This document shows positions 14,983 to 23,852 of a stretch of 60,995 nt of DNA, piece after piece (within the stretch, counting starts at the first letter, position 1; every line of letters starts with the position of its first letter). The stretch comes from Actinomycetota bacterium. GTDB taxonomy: Bacteria; Actinomycetota; Thermoleophilia; Solirubrobacterales; 70-9. The stretch covers positions 1-60,995 of the forward strand of contig JAFDWF010000029.1 of NCBI GenBank assembly GCA_018268575.1, given 5' to 3'. The notes beneath the pieces are model-generated. The model was not told the DNA's origin, ran no database searches, and saw only the letters and a list, made by a program, of their open reading frames with translations. Both the position numbers and the translations under genes were made by a program.

Positions 14983-16151
14983 GAGATCGCGGCGGGGCGC
15001 CGCTTCAGGGCCAGCGCCGCGAAGGGGAAGACGAGGGTCGAGAGCATCGCCGCGCCGACCAGGCTCACCGACGTCGTCGCGTCCATCTTCCCCGCTTCGA
15101 CGGCGAGGGTGGTGATCGCCACCACCAGCGGCAACTCGGTGGCCGAGTAGAGCGCCAGGACCCGTCGTTGCCCGGTGTCGAGGACCTCGCGGTAGAGCAG
15201 CAGCGCCGGCGTCCCGCGGACGACCAGGAAGAGGGCGAAGAACATCAGGAGCTTCGCGATCGCCGCCGCCGAACCGAGCGCGCCGAGGTCGAAGGTCATG
15301 CCGCTGTAGATGAAGAAGAACGGGATCAGGAAGCCGAAGCCGACCGCCGAGAGCTTCGAGTCGAGGACGGCGACCTCGCGTCCCTGCAGGGACACACGCG
15401 TGATCATCCCGGCGACGAAGCCGCCGAGGAGGATGTCGAGGCCGAGGTGGCCGGCCAGGCCGACGAGACCGAAGACGAGGACGACCGCGATCCGGATCGC
15501 CAGCTGGTTGCTCGACTCCAGCGTCCGCTCGAGCGCCTCCCAGCCACGGATCACGGCGCGCGCCGAGAGCAGCGCGATCGCCACCGCCAGGAGGACGAAG
15601 GCGATCAGGATCCCCGCCTCCTGCACCGGATGGTCGGTGGAGAGGAAGAGCGTCACGAGGAGGATCGGCCCGAACTCGCCGGCGGCGCCGGCGCCGAGGA
15701 GGTAGGTGCCGAAGCGGGTATCGAGTTCGCCACCGTCGCGGAGGATCGGGATCAGCGTGCCGATCGCGGTCGTCGCCATCGCCGAGCCGACGTAGACGAG
15801 CGAGTCGACGACGCCGAGCAGCGCCAGGACGCCTCCGATCGCGTAGGCGATCAGGATCGAGAAGGCCCAGCCCCGCGCACCGAGGCGCAGCGGCAGGCCC
15901 CGGATGCGGTCGAAGTCGATCTCGTAGCCGGCGAAGAAGAAGAGCATGCCGAGGCCGAGATTCGAGAAGAACTCGATGAATTCGTCGGTCCCGGCCCAAC
16001 CGAAGCCATGCGGACCGATCGCGATCCCCGCGACCAGCTCGAGGACGACGACCGGGGGTGCGAGCCGGGCCGGCAGGGCGGTGACGAGGGCCGCCGCCAT
16101 CGCGGCGCTGAGGACCATCAGGAAGAAGGAGGTCGTGTCAACCCGGATCAT
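14979..16151 (-). CDS. CPA2-type cation/proton antiporter
   Basis: The 390-residue protein is a compact antiporter of the Na+/H+ exchanger family with about 12 membrane segments: LAPPVVVLELVAGIAIGPHG, LGLGMLFFFAGYEIDFDRIR, a GTYLLGAGAAGEFGPILLVT stretch, LDILLGGFVAGMITRVS and LIPFFFIYSGMTFDL. It has no cytosolic regulatory tail, unlike its convergent neighbour, and is only distantly similar to it, so this is not a tandem duplication. Role: exchange of monovalent cations for protons, pH or K+ homeostasis. ATG at 16151 starts just before the first membrane helix. Two antiporters sharing interlocked stop codons is an unusual arrangement. Confidence 0.92.
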   Translation of the reverse strand: MIRVDTTSFFLMVLSAAMAAALVTALPARLAPPVVVLELVAGIAIGPHGFGWAGTDEFIEFFSNLGLGMLFFFAGYEIDFDRIRGLPLRLGARGWAFSILIAYAIGGVLALLGVVDSLVYVGSAMATTAIGTLIPILRDGGELDTRFGTYLLGAGAAGEFGPILLVTLFLSTDHPVQEAGILIAFVLLAVAIALLSARAVIRGWEALERTLESSNQLAIRIAVVLVFGLVGLAGHLGLDILLGGFVAGMITRVSLQGREVAVLDSKLSAVGFGFLIPFFFIYSGMTFDLGALGSAAAIAKLLMFFALFLVVRGTPALLLYREVLDTGQRRVLALYSATELPLVVAITTLAVEAGKMDATTSVSLVGAAMLSTLVFPFAALALKRRPAAIS

Positions 16152-16229
16152 TCGCGGGCCGGATCGTACGGGTGGCCCCCGCCGCCCGGCGTCGCCGAGG
16201 GTTCGCTGCGCTACACATCGGACGGCGTG

Positions 16230-17960
16230 TCAGCGATGCGGCGGCCGCAGCGCAGGGCGCCGGTCGGCCTCGAAAGCCGGGCGGAGATCGACCGGCCAGC
16301 CGAAATGCCGGCCCTGCCCGAAGTCGACGCCGAGATCCCGCAGGACGTCGGCGGCCCCGGCGTCGGTCACGGCCTCCGCGATGGTCGCGACGCGGAGCCC
16401 ACGCGCCAACTCGACCACGGCGCCGATCGCGAGGCGGTCCCGCCGATCGCCCATGCAGTCCCTGACGAACTCGCCGTCGATCTTGATGTAGTCGAGCGGC
16501 AGGTGCTTGAGGTGATAGATGGAGCCGACGCCGGCGCCGAAGTCGTCCAACGCGAAGCGGCACCCTAGTTCACGAAGGCGCGTTCCCAGCGCCCGGGCCC
16601 TGCCGATGTCGGCCACCGCGGCCGCCTCGCCGATCTCGACCACCAGATTCTGCGGGTCGATTCCGGCGTCCGTGATCGCGACTTCCAGCTCTCCCACCAG
16701 CTCGCGATCGCCGAGCGCGTGGCGCGAGAGGTTGATCGCCAAGGGCCGGGCGAGGCCGGCGGACTCCATCTCGGCGAGCAGCTCGATCGCCTTATGGGCG
16801 ACCCATTTGTCGATCCCGGCGATCTGGCCGTAGCGCTCGGCGACGGAGAGGAAGGTCGAGGGCGGGATCAGGTCGCCGTCGTGGTCGAGCATCCGGATCA
16901 GCAGCTCATGCTGCTCGATCTCGCCGCTGCGGAGGTCGACGATCGGCTGGGCCTGCAGCCTGAAGCCATCGCGCTCGATCGCGGCCTCGATGCGCTCGTA
17001 CCAGCTCGCGCGAGAGCGGATCCGGGGGTCATGGCGGCCGTCGGGCTCGAAGAAGGCGAAGGTGTCACGGCCCGCTTCCTTGGCCTCATACATCGCGAGG
17101 TCGGCGTCGACGATCACGTCGGCGGCGGTCAGCTCCTCGCACTCGTCGAACATCATCACGCCGACGCTGATCGTCACCCGCCCGCCCGCGCGCCCTGGCA
17201 GGATCGCGGCGCCCTCGCGGACCGCGTCGAGGAGCTTCCGCGCGACCCGGGCGGCCTGCCCCCGGTCGGCACTTGGCAGAAGGACGGCGAACTCGTCGCC
17301 GCCGAGGCGGGCGATCTGGTCGGATCTCCGCAGTTGCTCCTGCAGGATCCGGGCGATGTCGATGATCAGCTCGTCGCCGCGCCCATGTCCGAGGGCGTCG
17401 TTCACCTGCTTGAACCGGTCGATGTCGAGGACCAGGGCCGCCCCCTGCCTGCCGTAGCGGGCGATGTGGGCGACATGGCGGTCGACTTCGGCCTCGAAGC
17501 GGCGCCGGTTCAGAAGGCCCGTCAGAGGATCGTGGTCGGCGAGATGCTGAAGGTCTCGCTCCAGTTGCTTGTGTGGGCGGATGTCGAGGATCTGGCCGAC
17601 GAAGTACCGCGGGGCGCCATCGGCGGCGCGCACGAGTGAGACGTGGACGGAGACCTCGAGCGGGTGTCCGGCGGCATGGATGACCCTCTTCTCGGTCGCG
17701 TAGCGATCACCGTCTCCCGCGAGGAGGGAGCCGCGCAGTTCCTCGTCGCGAAGCGCGTGGTCGGGGTGCGTCAGGCGGGCGGTCGGCGAGCCGACGAGCT
17801 CATCGCGGCCGTAGCCGGTCAGCTCGCTCATCGCCGCGTTGACGCAGAGGAAGCGGCCGGTCAGGTCCAGTACCTCCATCGCGACGGGTGCCTGCTCGAA
17901 GGAATCTATCGCCATCGTCGTGTCGACACGCATCCGATCGTTGTCGGCCAGCCAGATCAT
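16230..17960 (-). CDS. PAS-GGDEF-EAL cyclic-di-GMP signalling protein
   Basis: A 576-residue cytosolic protein. Residues about 18-135 form a PAS domain (APVAMEVLDLTGRFLCVNAA, YFVGQILDIRPHK). Residues 140-300 are a diguanylate cyclase with intact DPLTGLLNRRRF, the active-site motif LGGDEFAVLLP and VTISVGVMMF. Residues 325-565 are an EAL phosphodiesterase module with changed motifs: ELLIRM for EALxR, VEIGEAAA where TE is usual, intact LDDFGAG and YIKIDGEFV, AEAV for AEGV, and GRHFGWP at the end. The cyclase is probably active; the EAL domain may be active or serve as a c-di-GMP sensor. Start is uncertain between 17960, 17933 and 17915. It may control the polysaccharide genes downstream, but no direct link is visible. 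Confidence 0.93.
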   Translation of the reverse strand: MIWLADNDRMRVDTTMAIDSFEQAPVAMEVLDLTGRFLCVNAAMSELTGYGRDELVGSPTARLTHPDHALRDEELRGSLLAGDGDRYATEKRVIHAAGHPLEVSVHVSLVRAADGAPRYFVGQILDIRPHKQLERDLQHLADHDPLTGLLNRRRFEAEVDRHVAHIARYGRQGAALVLDIDRFKQVNDALGHGRGDELIIDIARILQEQLRRSDQIARLGGDEFAVLLPSADRGQAARVARKLLDAVREGAAILPGRAGGRVTISVGVMMFDECEELTAADVIVDADLAMYEAKEAGRDTFAFFEPDGRHDPRIRSRASWYERIEAAIERDGFRLQAQPIVDLRSGEIEQHELLIRMLDHDGDLIPPSTFLSVAERYGQIAGIDKWVAHKAIELLAEMESAGLARPLAINLSRHALGDRELVGELEVAITDAGIDPQNLVVEIGEAAAVADIGRARALGTRLRELGCRFALDDFGAGVGSIYHLKHLPLDYIKIDGEFVRDCMGDRRDRLAIGAVVELARGLRVATIAEAVTDAGAADVLRDLGVDFGQGRHFGWPVDLRPAFEADRRPALRPPHR

Positions 17961-18058
17961 GTGATGCTCGGGATCGACAGATCGGAACGAGATCCTTAAT
18001 CGCGCGCCCGGGCCCTACCGCGGCGTCGCGGAAAAGCCGGTCGCGGGCAGTGTCGAAT

Positions 18059-19219
18059 TCATCTGGGTGCTGAGACTGGGCCTCGGGCGCGATCCCGACC
18101 CTGAGTGGGGACAGCCACGACGGCAGGGGCCGAGGCGACGATCCGTCCATCCTCGCAGCCTTCGTGGAGGATCGTCATGTCCGGCGCCCGCATGGAGGCG
18201 ACGCCAGCCGCGGCATCAGGCCCTGACCGGGGCCGGCGACCGATGCCCCGGGACGAGCGCTCCTGCAGATCCGGTTCGCTGCGGTCATTGGTTGGTCCTC
18301 GAGATGCCCGGATCGCCCCCCGCAGGGAGTTTCCCGGATCGCCGGCTCCGTCCCGATCCGCTGCACGGGAGCGGAGGGTCGCGAAGATCTCCGGATAGTG
18401 CGTGAGAGCCAGAAAATGGCCCTCGTCGCGGCACATGCGAAGTTCGGAGTCCGGGATACGGGCGGCCAGCCTCTCGGCCCAGACTGCGGGCAGCATCCCA
18501 TCGCTCTCCCCCTGCCAGATGTGGACCGGCTGACCGATCCCGGCTGGATCGAAGCCCCAGGGGGAGGCGAGCACCCGGTAGTCGTCCAGGACGCCGCGGG
18601 GATCGCGCAGTCCTTCGGCGATCGGACCCGAGAACGAGCTCGCGGGACCGTCGCGCAGCGCGCGGCGCGACGGCTCGTCGAGTGAGACCAGCGAGAGCCG
18701 CCGGAAAGGCCTCGGCATCCGTCGGGCCGTCGCGCCCATCGTCTTCAGAATCGCGCGGTTCATCCTCGGCGCGCCGGTCGAGCGTCTCATGAGGAAGCGG
18801 TCCATGCGGTTGATCTCACCCGTCATCCCGGGCCAGTCGGCCGGGATCACGCTGGCGACGAGCGCCACCGCCGACACGCGCCCTTGGAGGGCGGATGCGC
18901 AGGCCGCGGCGTAGGCGCCGCCGGCCGACCAGCCCAGGACGCCGAATCGGTTCACCCCCAGCGAATCGAGCAACGAGACCACGTCCTCCGGCCAGTCCAG
19001 GAGCCTGCGTCCGGGCCTGCGGTCGGAGCGGCCGATCCCCGGCCGATCCGGCGAGATCACCCGCACCCCGGCCTCCCGCGCCGCCCGATCGCAGCCCTCG
19101 ATGTCCCGACGGCCGGTCAGCCCGCCGTGGCAGTTGAGCAGCGGCGTCCCGCCCGGATCGCCGTATTCGTCGTAGGCCAGGGAGCGTCCGTCCGGCAGAC
19201 GGGCGAATCGCGCCTTCAC
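18059..19219 (-). CDS. Alpha/beta hydrolase with long C-terminal tail
   Basis: Residues about 1-290 of 386 form an alpha/beta hydrolase: LLNCHGGLTGRRDIEG (oxyanion HG), DRPGIGRSDRRPGR, the nucleophile elbow GVLGWSAGGAYAAACAS, HIWQGESDGMLPA with the acid Asp, and the catalytic His in CRDEGHFLAL. Cytosolic; substrate unknown. After the normal family end (EIFATLRSRA) about 95 extra Arg/Pro/Ser-rich residues follow with no recognisable fold, which suggests that the ancestral stop was lost by mutation or frameshift. The GTG at 19219 starts right at the family N-terminus (VKARFARLPDGRSLAYDEYG). It is divergent from the second hydrolase at 19375. Confidence 0.85.
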   Translation of the reverse strand: MKARFARLPDGRSLAYDEYGDPGGTPLLNCHGGLTGRRDIEGCDRAAREAGVRVISPDRPGIGRSDRRPGRRLLDWPEDVVSLLDSLGVNRFGVLGWSAGGAYAAACASALQGRVSAVALVASVIPADWPGMTGEINRMDRFLMRRSTGAPRMNRAILKTMGATARRMPRPFRRLSLVSLDEPSRRALRDGPASSFSGPIAEGLRDPRGVLDDYRVLASPWGFDPAGIGQPVHIWQGESDGMLPAVWAERLAARIPDSELRMCRDEGHFLALTHYPEIFATLRSRAADRDGAGDPGNSLRGAIRASRGPTNDRSEPDLQERSSRGIGRRPRSGPDAAAGVASMRAPDMTILHEGCEDGRIVASAPAVVAVPTQGRDRARGPVSAPR

Positions 19220-19374
19220 GCCCGCGATTCTCGCAGGCGGTGGATCGGGGCGCGGGATCGTGGCCCGAAGGCCCGGCCCGCGGCGGCGCCCCCCCCGGCG
19301 CGGGTGACGGCGCCCCGACCGCATCCGGGCGTCGGTGCTAAAGGCGGGCGCCCGGGCTGCCGAAAGAGGCGGTG

Positions 19375-20589
19375 ATGAACCGCCATCGAGACCGCTTCTT
19401 CAAGTCCGACGACTTCGAGTTCACGACCGAGATCCTGCTCGGCTCCGCCGCCTACGACGGCGCCGACGCCGGCGAGGCGCTGGCCACCGTCGCCGGGGTC
19501 AAGGACGGTGACTTCGACAGCTGGTGTGAGGCCTGGACCGCGACGGCCACGCGGGTCGAGGATGAGGCCGCCGCGGCCGAGTCGGCCGGCCACCGGGCCA
19601 CCGCCTTCTCCCGCCACCTGCGCGCCTCGAACTACTGGTTCGCCGTCGCCTTCTTCGTCCTCGGGACCAAGGACGGCACGGCCGAGGACTACCACCGCCT
19701 CTGGCGTCGCCACCGCGACTGCTTCGAGCGCGCCGCGGCGCTCGCCTCGCCGGCCTGGGAGCGGGTCGAGATCCCCTACGAGGACACGAAGCTCGAGGGC
19801 TGGCTCTTCCGCGGCAGGCCGGTCGATCAGCGCGCGCCGCTGCTGATCCTCAACAACGGCTCCGACGGCACCGCCACCGACATGTGGGTCATGAGCGGGG
19901 CCGCGGCCGTCGCCCGCGGCTACAACTGCCTCACCTTCGACGGCCCCGGCCAGGGCCAGGCGCTGCACGAGCAGGGCCTCTACTTCCGCCCCGACTGGGA
20001 GGCGGTGATCACCCCCGTCGTCGACTGGGCGCTCTCCCGGCCCGACGTCGACCCGGAGCGGATCGCCCTGCAGGGCGTCAGCCAGGGCGGCTACTGGGTG
20101 CCGCGGGCGCTCGCATTCGAGCACCGGATCGCCGCCGGGATCGCCGACCCCGGCGTCATCGACGTCAGCCGCGCGGTGCTCAACCACACCTCGAAGTCGA
20201 TGCAGAAGCTCTTCGAGAACGGCGAGAAGGAGAAGTTCGACAAGGAGATCGGCCTCGGCGCGCGCTTCTCGAAGATGATCCGCTTCACGATGAAGTTCCG
20301 CACCTTCCCCTACGGGACCGCATCGGCCTACGAGATGTGCAAGGCGGCTGCGGCGATGCAGATCGACGCCGGGACCGCCCGGCGGATCGAGTGTCCGGTG
20401 CTCGTCGCCGACCCCGAGCATGAGCAGTTCTGGCCCGGTCAGCCGGCCGAACTGGCGGACCTGCTCGGCGGGCGGGCGACGCTGATGCCGTTCACCGCCG
20501 CCGAGGGCGCCGACGGACACTGCGAGCCGAAGGCGCCGGTCCTGCGTGCCGAGCGCTTCCTCGACTGGCTCGACGAGACGCTCGCCTGA
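19375..20589 (+). CDS. Alpha/beta hydrolase of the DHPON-hydrolase/FrsA-like group
   Basis: A 404-residue cytosolic hydrolase with a helical N-terminal cap of about 130 residues (RHRDRFFKSDDFEFTTEILL, ASNYWFAVAFFVLG) and a C-terminal alpha/beta fold: PLLILNNGSDGTATDMWVMS, TFDGPGQGQALHEQGLYFRP, nucleophile elbow in ALQGVSQGGYWVPRAL, acid Asp in VLVADPEHEQFW and His in EGADGHCEPK. This layout matches 2,6-dihydropseudooxynicotine hydrolase-like C-C bond hydrolases and acyl dipeptidyl-type esterases; the true substrate is unknown. GTG 19372 and ATG 19375 are adjacent; the ATG follows AAAGAGG and is preferred. Codon use is strongly GC3-biased. Confidence 0.88.
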   Translation: MNRHRDRFFKSDDFEFTTEILLGSAAYDGADAGEALATVAGVKDGDFDSWCEAWTATATRVEDEAAAAESAGHRATAFSRHLRASNYWFAVAFFVLGTKDGTAEDYHRLWRRHRDCFERAAALASPAWERVEIPYEDTKLEGWLFRGRPVDQRAPLLILNNGSDGTATDMWVMSGAAAVARGYNCLTFDGPGQGQALHEQGLYFRPDWEAVITPVVDWALSRPDVDPERIALQGVSQGGYWVPRALAFEHRIAAGIADPGVIDVSRAVLNHTSKSMQKLFENGEKEKFDKEIGLGARFSKMIRFTMKFRTFPYGTASAYEMCKAAAAMQIDAGTARRIECPVLVADPEHEQFWPGQPAELADLLGGRATLMPFTAAEGADGHCEPKAPVLRAERFLDWLDETLA

Positions 20590-20694
20590 GCACACGCGTC
20601 GCGTGGCCGGCCGGCTCCCGCACCTTCGAGATCCTCCGCGGGCGGTCGTCTGCCGTCATGATGGGCCGATCTGGCCCGCATCAGAGGAGGAATA

Positions 20695-21219
20695 GTGAAA
20701 CGAATCGGGATCCGGATCCCCGGCCGCGAGGGGCGGCCCGATCCTCGGCTTTGCCGCATGGTGCTCTGGTTGGCGCTGCCGGCGCTCGTCATGGGGGCGA
20801 CCGGGGTACCCGCGGCCCTCGGGGCGGCCGGAAAGACCTATCACCTGACCGCCGAAGTCCTGAAGGACAAGAAGCCGAACGGCGCGAATCCGGGAGCCAG
20901 GAACTTCTCTGACAGTGCCCTGCTCGCCGGCTCCCGGACCGTCGGGAAGCTCGCGCTGACGGGCTGCAACGGTCTGGCGATCAGCGAACTCACCTGCTCG
21001 GGCAGGATCACCCTCGGCGGCCTCGGCTCCGGGCTCCAGGTGGTGATCAGGTGGCCATGTGAAATCGGTGCGGCCGACAAGGTCACCTGCGCCTCGGTCG
21101 GCGAAGGGTTCATCACCTCCGGGCAGACGGAAAAGGGGACGATCCGGATCGCCACCGAAGAGGGGAATCTCTTCAAGGCCGGGAGGCGTTTCCTGGTGAC
21201 GATCAAGTCCGGAGGCTGA
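20695..21219 (+). CDS. Secreted protein of unknown function
   Basis: A 174-residue product from GTG 20695, which follows an excellent ribosome site GAGGAGG at spacing 5-6. It has an Arg-rich start and a membrane-spanning signal (MVLWLALPALVMGATGVPAA, cleavage near LGAAG). The mature part is a beta-rich domain of about 130 residues with three cysteines (LTGCNG, ELTCSG, RWPCEI) and a fourth in VTCASVG, likely two disulfides. No family is recognised. It stands alone between a hydrolase and the convergent SCO gene. Confidence 0.75.
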   Translation: MKRIGIRIPGREGRPDPRLCRMVLWLALPALVMGATGVPAALGAAGKTYHLTAEVLKDKKPNGANPGARNFSDSALLAGSRTVGKLALTGCNGLAISELTCSGRITLGGLGSGLQVVIRWPCEIGAADKVTCASVGEGFITSGQTEKGTIRIATEEGNLFKAGRRFLVTIKSGG

Positions 21220-21305
21220 ACCGCGGAAGGCCGTCGCCGTGGGCGCGTCGGCCCACCGTTCGGCGGCCGCCCTCCGCTCCTACACGGGCCTGATCCGTCA
21301 CGAGG

Positions 21306-22094
21306 CTAGCCGGCGAGCTTCACGCCCGCCACGTGTTCGATCGCCTCGAGGCCGTCCGTGGTGGTCCAGTCGGGCTGCGGCGGGTGCTTCTCATGCTTGC
21401 GTCCTTCGGCGCTGAGGAACCTCTGGAGCTTCGGACTCAGCTTCCCGGTGTAGTCCGGCGCCGCGTCCTCGACGATCCGCTCGTTCCCTTCCGGGTCGAT
21501 CACGAAGTAGTTGTCGGAGTGGTCGATGTCGTAGGTCAAAGGCTTGCCGGTCATCCAGTCGACGGAGGGCGGGTTGTCCTCGGGGACTCTTACGTAGGTG
21601 AACTTGAAGAAGTGCTGGAACTCCGCCAGATCGGCGGGACTCATCCTGACGAGCTGCCAGCCCGCGTGGGTGAGCTTCGCGTAGGCGGCGAGACGGGCCA
21701 CGGTGTCGCGGTGGGGATCGACCGAGAGCTCGACGATCTCCACCTTGGAGTCAGCGTGGTCGGCCTTCAGCGCCTCTTCGACCTGGAGCAGGATGCCGGT
21801 GGTGAACGGGCAGATGTCGGCGCAGAGCGTCAGGAACGGGACCAGCATCACGGTCTTTCCCTTGAATGCGCCGAGGCTGACCTTTTCGCCGTGCTGGTTG
21901 GTCATCGGCAGCCCCTCGAGCGCGGCCGGCACCGGCTGATCGATCACCGTCCCGTAGTCGGGGGCCGACTCCCGCGCAGGCAGGGTCGTCCCGTCGGAGG
22001 ACCCTCCGCAGCCGGCCACCGTAACGCCAAGGAGAACCACGAGGATCGCCGCGCAGGTCGCGGCCCGCGATCGGTTGCCGCCGGCGACCCTCAA
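21306..22094 (-). CDS. SCO1/SenC/PrrC-family copper chaperone lipoprotein
   Basis: The 262-residue protein carries a lipoprotein signal with lipobox VAGC (Cys near 28) and a thioredoxin-like SCO domain: FKGKTVMLVPFLTLCADICP with the copper-binding CxxxC, VEIVELSVDPHRDTVARLAA, and the third ligand His in YDIDHSDNYFVIDPEG. It acts on the outer face of the membrane, delivering copper to, or reducing cysteines of, the CuA site of cytochrome c oxidase. It overlaps the upstream CtaG gene by ATGA (22091-22094), so copper delivery and oxidase assembly are made as one unit. Its C-terminal 50 residues (LSPKLQRFLSAEGRKHEKHP) are longer than usual and His/Lys-rich. Confidence 0.93.
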   Translation of the reverse strand: MRVAGGNRSRAATCAAILVVLLGVTVAGCGGSSDGTTLPARESAPDYGTVIDQPVPAALEGLPMTNQHGEKVSLGAFKGKTVMLVPFLTLCADICPFTTGILLQVEEALKADHADSKVEIVELSVDPHRDTVARLAAYAKLTHAGWQLVRMSPADLAEFQHFFKFTYVRVPEDNPPSVDWMTGKPLTYDIDHSDNYFVIDPEGNERIVEDAAPDYTGKLSPKLQRFLSAEGRKHEKHPPQPDWTTTDGLEAIEHVAGVKLAG

Positions 22095-23008
22095 CTCGCC
22101 TTCGGCGTGCGCCCGTCCGCGGATAGCAGGCGGTTACGCAGTTCGGCGGTCCGACCCGCCGCGACCGCCCGGCCGGCGCGCCGCTCGTCGAGGTCGATAC
22201 CGCGTTCGATCGCCAGGTCGAGCAGCTCCTGGCGTTCGGTGTCCTGCTGCGCCCAGCGCAGAACGAGCCAGGCGAGGATGGCGAACATCAGCATCGCGCT
22301 CTGCACCATCAGGACGATGCCGGCCAGGCTCTGGTCGCTGATCGGGCTGATGCCGTGGGCTTCGTCGCTCGCCACGTAGAAGGGGTAGAGGACCGTCCCC
22401 GACCACATCAGGATGTTGGCGAGGCCCATGCTGGTGAAGTGGACGGCGCCGGCGTAGATCGCCTTGGCACCGTTGCCGAACCACTCGGGCTTCGGGAACG
22501 GACCGAGCAAGGCCAGCCACATCAACACCCCCGCGGCGACGAAGCTGGCGTGCTCGCAGAGGTGGACCACCTCGTTTTCGGCGGCGAGCTGGTACGCGGG
22601 CGGCGCGTGCCAGCCGTACATGACCACGGCCCAGACGGCGAACGCGACGACCGGGTGGGTCAGTCCTCGCAGCCGACGGAGGCCCGGCTTGGTCATCACC
22701 GGCCCGAGCACGGGTCCGGTCAGCCCGAGCGCGAGCAGCAGCGAGATCTCCTCCAGCAACAGGGTGTGCTGGATCATGTGGCCGAAGACGAAGTTGTCGG
22801 CCAAGTCGTCCATCGGACCGACAGTCACCAGCACGATCGCCGCCAGCCCGACCGTGAAGCTGGCCTGGCGCCATAGATCCGGCTGGCGGTTCCGCTCGCG
22901 GAGATGGCCGACGCGGTAGAAGTAGGCGACCCCGATCAGGATCGGGAGCGTGATCGAGGTGATCGTGCTCCATTCGAGACTGAGATTCCAGGAGAGATCG
23001 AGATGCAT
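22091..23008 (-). CDS. ctaG: Cytochrome c oxidase assembly protein CtaG (caa3 type)
   Basis: A 305-residue membrane protein with about seven helices and the caa3_CtaG landmarks: ILIGVAYFYRVGHLRERN, FVFGHMIQHTLLLEEISLLL with the conserved histidines, GWHAPPAYQLAAENEVVHLC and EHASFVAAGVLMW, then WSGTVLYPFY. It helps place copper in the CuB site of aa3/caa3 oxidase. The gene is first in a two-gene operon with the SCO-like lipoprotein. The hydrophilic C-terminal 45 residues (ERQELLDLAIERGIDLDERR) are cytosolic. ATG at 23008. Confidence 0.93.
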   Translation of the reverse strand: MHLDLSWNLSLEWSTITSITLPILIGVAYFYRVGHLRERNRQPDLWRQASFTVGLAAIVLVTVGPMDDLADNFVFGHMIQHTLLLEEISLLLALGLTGPVLGPVMTKPGLRRLRGLTHPVVAFAVWAVVMYGWHAPPAYQLAAENEVVHLCEHASFVAAGVLMWLALLGPFPKPEWFGNGAKAIYAGAVHFTSMGLANILMWSGTVLYPFYVASDEAHGISPISDQSLAGIVLMVQSAMLMFAILAWLVLRWAQQDTERQELLDLAIERGIDLDERRAGRAVAAGRTAELRNRLLSADGRTPKAS

Positions 23009-23280
23009 CGCGGGGCGCGGTCTACTCCGCGAGCCTAAAGATCTCCTTTAGGCGAGCTGCGGTTCGGCCATGACGGTGCGACGGTTGTCCGAAGGCTGAC
23101 GATGCGTGGCCGGCGGACGGCCGACCCCTGGCTGGTTTCGTGAACGCGGTCGCTGCACGACCGCCGCCGCTCCGCCGACGCCGATCCCGCCGAGCGCTTC
23201 GGGCCTCCCACACGAGGGCCGGCCGACCTGAGCCGACTACGTCGCGATGCGGAGTTCCGGTCGGGACTAGCCTTGACCCC

Positions 23281-23604
23281 GTGAGGATCGAGCTCCTCTA
23301 TTTCGAAGGCTGCCCAAGCCATGAAGAAGCCCTCTCACGACTGCGTGACCTGATCGCGAAGGAGGGGCTCGACGCGGAGGTCGAGCTGCGGCGGATCGAG
23401 AGCGCCGGGGAGGCCGCGCGCGAGCGCTTCCTCGGCTCGCCGACCATCCGCGTCGACGGCGCCGACGTCGATCCGGGTGCCGCGGGGCGCGAGTGCTTCG
23501 GCCTCGAGTGCAGGCTCTACCGGGCCGAGGGAGGCGTCTCAAGGATCCCGCCCGACGCCTGGATCGAGTCGGCCCTACGGCGGGCCGCCGCGGCGTCAGG
23601 TTGA
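23281..23604 (+). CDS. Small thioredoxin-like protein
   Basis: A 107-residue protein with the start RIELLYFEGCPSHEEALSRL, a thioredoxin-like beta-alpha-beta with one active Cys at GCPSH (CxxH rather than CxxC), FLGSPTIRVDGADVDPGA and a second cysteine pair in GRECFGLECRLY. This resembles the small thioredoxin-fold proteins found near mercury/arsenic resistance genes and the DF-type (seleno)protein family. Redox or metal-binding role inferred. GTG at 23281 is chosen since homology begins there; the frame is open upstream to 23140 but that part overlaps no ribosome site. Confidence 0.75.
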   Translation: MRIELLYFEGCPSHEEALSRLRDLIAKEGLDAEVELRRIESAGEAARERFLGSPTIRVDGADVDPGAAGRECFGLECRLYRAEGGVSRIPPDAWIESALRRAAAASG

Positions 23605-23780
23605 CCGTGCCCGGCGCGGGCGCTACGTTCACGGCGTGCCCGGTTGACGTTAGAGAGCGCGATCTTCTCCTCACCTCGGCGGCGTGCGAGCGTGCCGCCG
23701 GCGGTGTGCTGCGCCCGCCGTTCCCCGAACAAGGCCGGAGTGGCTGGGCGGCGGTGCCCGCGCCCCGCCTGGGCGCCCTC

Positions 23781-23811
23781 TGTCACGGCGCCGCGCCGCG
23801 GCGCCGTGACA
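23781..23811. terminator. Near-perfect 31-nt palindrome
   Basis: Arms 23781-23795 (TGTCACGGCGCCGCG) and 23797-23811 are exact complements around one base. It lies 177 bp after the thioredoxin-like gene and 42 bp before the start of the NTF2-like pair. There is no T tract. It could be a factor-independent stop, an attenuator or an operator for the NTF2-like operon. Confidence 0.5.
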
Positions 23812-23852
23812 CACCTCATCACAGGCAAGTCGGAAGTCAGGAGATGAAGAAG

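Noticed and set aside
13819..15999. Open frame of 726 codons on the minus strand through both antiporter genes
   Set aside because: It is Arg/Gly-rich, has no domains and is antisense or out of frame to two well-supported membrane proteins; an effect of high GC.
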